Positions 61,287 to 64,000 of a stretch of 64,000 nt of DNA are shown in pieces (position 1 is the stretch's first letter; each line of letters begins with the position of its first letter). The notes under the pieces were generated by a model. That model was not told where the DNA came from. It saw nothing but the letters and a program-made list of their open reading frames with translations, and did no database searches. The position numbers and the translations under genes were made by a program. The stretch covers positions 39,263 to 103,262 of the forward strand of contig JAACFB010000005.1 of the NCBI GenBank assembly GCA_009937615.1. Reading direction: 5' to 3'. The DNA comes from Gammaproteobacteria bacterium (GTDB lineage Bacteria; Pseudomonadota; Gammaproteobacteria; Steroidobacterales; Woeseiaceae).

Positions 61287-63370
61287 GCCGGGGCCAGGAT
61301 CTTCTTGTCGAGATCGGCACCGAGGAGCTTCCGCCCAAGGCGCTGCGCTCCCTGATGGAGTCATTTGCCACCGGCCTCGCGTCGGCCGTCGACGAGGCGC
61401 GACTCACGCACGGCAGCGTCCACGGCTATGCCAGCCCGCGGCGCCTTGCCGTGATAATCGAAAACCTCGCCACCGGCCAGGACGACCGAAAAGTTTCCCA
61501 GAAGGGCCCACCGGTTTCGGTCGCGTTCGATGGCGAAGGCCGGCTAACGGCAGCTGCAAACGCTTTCGCCAGGAAGTGTGGCGTTGCCCCAACCGAGCTT
61601 GGCCGCACGCAGACAGACAAGGGAGAGTGGCTCAGCTGCGACATCGTCGAGCGCGGCGAGTCCGCCGCGGATCTGCTGCCGGGCCTTATCGAGGCGTCAC
61701 TCGGCGCCCTGCCCATTCCCCGGCGCATGCGCTGGGGCGATGGTGACGTCGAATTCGTCCGGCCCATTCACTGGGTTGTCCTCCTGCACGGCACCGCGGT
61801 TATCGACGCTTCCATTATGGGTGTCGCAACGGGCAATCAGTCGCAGGGGCACCGATTCCACAGCGCCGGCGCGATTTCAATCAAGGAGCCGTCCGCTTAC
61901 CTCGCAACGCTGGAGAAAACCGGTCACGTTTTCGCCGACTTCGATCGCCGTCGCGAGCTCGTGAAAGATGGCGTGGAATCGGCTGCAAAGAAAGCTGGTG
62001 GCCACGTCGTCGGCGGCGAAGCGCTCTATGACGAGGTCGCCTCATTGGTTGAGTGGCCAGTCCCCGTCACAGGCTCTTTCGACGAAGCGTTTCTGAAGCT
62101 TCCGAGGGAGGTTGTCGTGTCCACATTAACAGGACACCAGCGGTATTTTCCGGTTGCCGACGACAGCGGCAAACTGCTGCCCCGATTTATCACGGTTGCG
62201 AACATCGACAGCACCGACCCGGACCAGGTACGCGACGGCAACGAGAGAGTAATCCGGCCGCGGCTGGCGGACGCTACTTTTTTCTGGAACACCGATCGCC
62301 GCCTGGCGCTTGCGTCGCGAACCGATACGCTGCGGGAAGTCATCTACCAGCAAGGACTCGGAAGCCTTGGTGACAAAAGCGCCAGGGTCGCTTCGTTAGC
62401 TGGCTGGCTGGCCGATGCGCTGGATGTCGATGCTGCTCCTGTCCAGCGTGCGGCAGAGCTGGCCAAGTGCGACCTGCTAACCGGCATGGTCGGCGAATTC
62501 CCGGACCTTCAGGGCACAATGGGCCGCTATTACGCGCTCGCGGACGGTGAGACCGAGGACGTGGCCAATGCAATCGGTGAACACTATCGGCCGCGTTACG
62601 CGGGCGATGACTTGCCCGACTCAACGGGCGGACAAATCCTCGCTATCGCGGATAAACTCGACACGCTCACCGGCATCTTCACCATTGGCAAAAAGCCATC
62701 GGGCAATCGCGATCCTTTCGGTCTGCGCCGGGCCGCCCTCGGTATCGTCAGGCTGATCGTCGAACCCGGTCTCGAAGTCGACCTCAAGGCGATGATCGCC
62801 GCGGCCGTCGCCGCCCAGCCGGCCGGCAAGCAGAGTGCCGACGAGGTTGCGGTCGAGGTCTACGGCTATATCACTGACCGCCTGCGCCGTTACTTTCTGG
62901 ACCGGGACCCCGGGCTCGCGACCGAAACCTTCGAAGCGGTGATGGCTCGCCAGCCTGTCTCCCTCGTTGACTTCGAGCGCCGGCTCGTGGCCGTGCAGGC
63001 TTTCATCGAGCTCGAACCCGCAGCCAGCCTGGCCGCTGCGAACAAGCGCATTGCGAACATTCTGAAGCAGGCCGGCGATCAAGGTGAAGCGCCCGTAAAG
63101 ACGAAGCTTTTTCAGGAAGAGGCGGAACAGCAGCTTTGGTCAGCGCTCGAAACGGCACGCCAGGTCGCCGGTCCATTGCTCGAAGCTCGTGAGTACACTC
63201 AGCTGCTGACGGCGCTCGCGGAGCTACGCGGGCCCGTTGACCGTTTCTTCGATGATGTTATGGTCATGGTCGATGACAAGGCCACGAAAGACAATCGCCT
63301 GGGGCTGCTCCGCGAACTGCGAGCTTTGTTTCTCGACGTGGCCGACCTGTCTCGTTTGGCCATCGCCTGA
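61283..63370 (+). CDS. glyS: glycine--tRNA ligase beta subunit
   Basis: [82 protein letters not shown]. Confidence 0.97.
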   Translation: MSRGQDLLVEIGTEELPPKALRSLMESFATGLASAVDEARLTHGSVHGYASPRRLAVIIENLATGQDDRKVSQKGPPVSVAFDGEGRLTAAANAFARKCGVAPTELGRTQTDKGEWLSCDIVERGESAADLLPGLIEASLGALPIPRRMRWGDGDVEFVRPIHWVVLLHGTAVIDASIMGVATGNQSQGHRFHSAGAISIKEPSAYLATLEKTGHVFADFDRRRELVKDGVESAAKKAGGHVVGGEALYDEVASLVEWPVPVTGSFDEAFLKLPREVVVSTLTGHQRYFPVADDSGKLLPRFITVANIDSTDPDQVRDGNERVIRPRLADATFFWNTDRRLALASRTDTLREVIYQQGLGSLGDKSARVASLAGWLADALDVDAAPVQRAAELAKCDLLTGMVGEFPDLQGTMGRYYALADGETEDVANAIGEHYRPRYAGDDLPDSTGGQILAIADKLDTLTGIFTIGKKPSGNRDPFGLRRAALGIVRLIVEPGLEVDLKAMIAAAVAAQPAGKQSADEVAVEVYGYITDRLRRYFLDRDPGLATETFEAVMARQPVSLVDFERRLVAVQAFIELEPAASLAAANKRIANILKQAGDQGEAPVKTKLFQEEAEQQLWSALETARQVAGPLLEAREYTQLLTALAELRGPVDRFFDDVMVMVDDKATKDNRLGLLRELRALFLDVADLSRLAIA

Positions 63371-63413
63371 CCTCGCAATTTTTGTTGCCGCCGGGGCGCG
63401 CTAGACTGTCGTA

Positions 63414-64000
63414 ATGCTGACTATTCGCTCCCTTTTGTTCACGAGCTTTCTGTTCCTCTCCGGTATCGTTGGCGGCACCATCGAGCTCCTCTTGTTCTGG
63501 GCGCCGTTCCGGGTCAAGTGGGCAATTGCCCGCGCGTGGGCGAATTCGTGTCTATGGGCGGGCCGCTTTTTCTGCGGAATGCACGTCATCACCGAGGGCC
63601 GCGAGAACATTCCCGACACGGCATGCGTTGCGCTGATAAAGCATACGACCGCCATGGAAACCTATTGGCAGATCGCCGCGTTGCCGCCGCAGACCTGGGT
63701 ACTCAAGCGCGAGCTGCTGCTGATTCCCTTGTTCGGCTGGGGCGTCGGTATCGTCATGAAACCGATCGCCATCGATCGCAGTGCAGGCGGTACCGCCGTT
63801 AAAAAAGTTATCGCGCAAGGCAAGGAGCGAATAGCCAAGGGCCTGTGGGTAACCATTTTCCCCGAGGGCACACGCATGCCTCCCGGAGAAACCCGCCGCT
63901 ATGGCGTGAGCGGTGCGGCCGTTGCGAAAGAGGCCGGCTGCATGATTGTGCCGGTCGCCCATAATGCCGGGGACTTCTGGCCGCGGCGCGGGCTCCATAA
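63414..64000 (+). CDS. plsC: 1-acyl-sn-glycerol-3-phosphate acyltransferase (partial, runs off the window)
   Basis: VALIKHTTAMETYWQIAALPPQTWVLKRELLLIPLFGWGVGIVMKPIAIDRSAGG...TIFPEGTRMPPGE; HX4E and FPEGTR motifs. Confidence 0.88.
   Translation, partial: MLTIRSLLFTSFLFLSGIVGGTIELLLFWAPFRVKWAIARAWANSCLWAGRFFCGMHVITEGRENIPDTACVALIKHTTAMETYWQIAALPPQTWVLKRELLLIPLFGWGVGIVMKPIAIDRSAGGTAVKKVIAQGKERIAKGLWVTIFPEGTRMPPGETRRYGVSGAAVAKEAGCMIVPVAHNAGDFWPRRGLH

Overview
The window is a gene-dense, high-GC chromosomal segment that looks gammaproteobacterial, about 64 kb. It is almost entirely core and housekeeping genes. I saw no rRNA, tRNA, CRISPR array, transposase or prophage signature. Recognisable blocks, left to right: dgt(partial)-aroB-aroK-pilQPONM; PBP1A; gltA; rpmE; hemW-rdgB-rph-PP2C; yicC-gmk-rpoZ-spoT-ridA-recG-ubiA; comF; bioC; a partial cytochrome-oxidase assembly locus (SURF1, a divergent cox-locus protein, ctaB); an XRE-cupin/VOC pair; an acidic exported protein and a TPR outer-membrane protein; uvrD; trkA-trkH; a TRAP transporter; dtd-tatABC; POT and AbgT transporters; a six-Kazal-domain protein; yibQ-like/ctpA/envC; rhodanese-secB-gpsA; a Tat-type FAD oxidoreductase; trmL; a class 1B-like DHODH; ntrC-ntrB-DUF4124-glnA; glyQ-glyS-plsC(partial). 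The observations most worth checking are: (1) a secreted protein with six four-cysteine Kazal repeats and diverse predicted P1 residues; (2) two perfect inverted DnaA boxes beside an AT-rich tract between rpmE and hemW; (3) an orphan leftward intrinsic terminator suggesting an unannotated small RNA upstream of dtd; (4) a decayed cox locus with an apparently frameshifted DUF2909-like remnant; (5) conserved genes (gpsA, the TPR-OMP gene, ntrB) with no ATG/GTG/TTG where the start should be; (6) a textbook sigma-54/NtrC promoter for glnA. All calls come from reading motifs and gene order; no database search was run.
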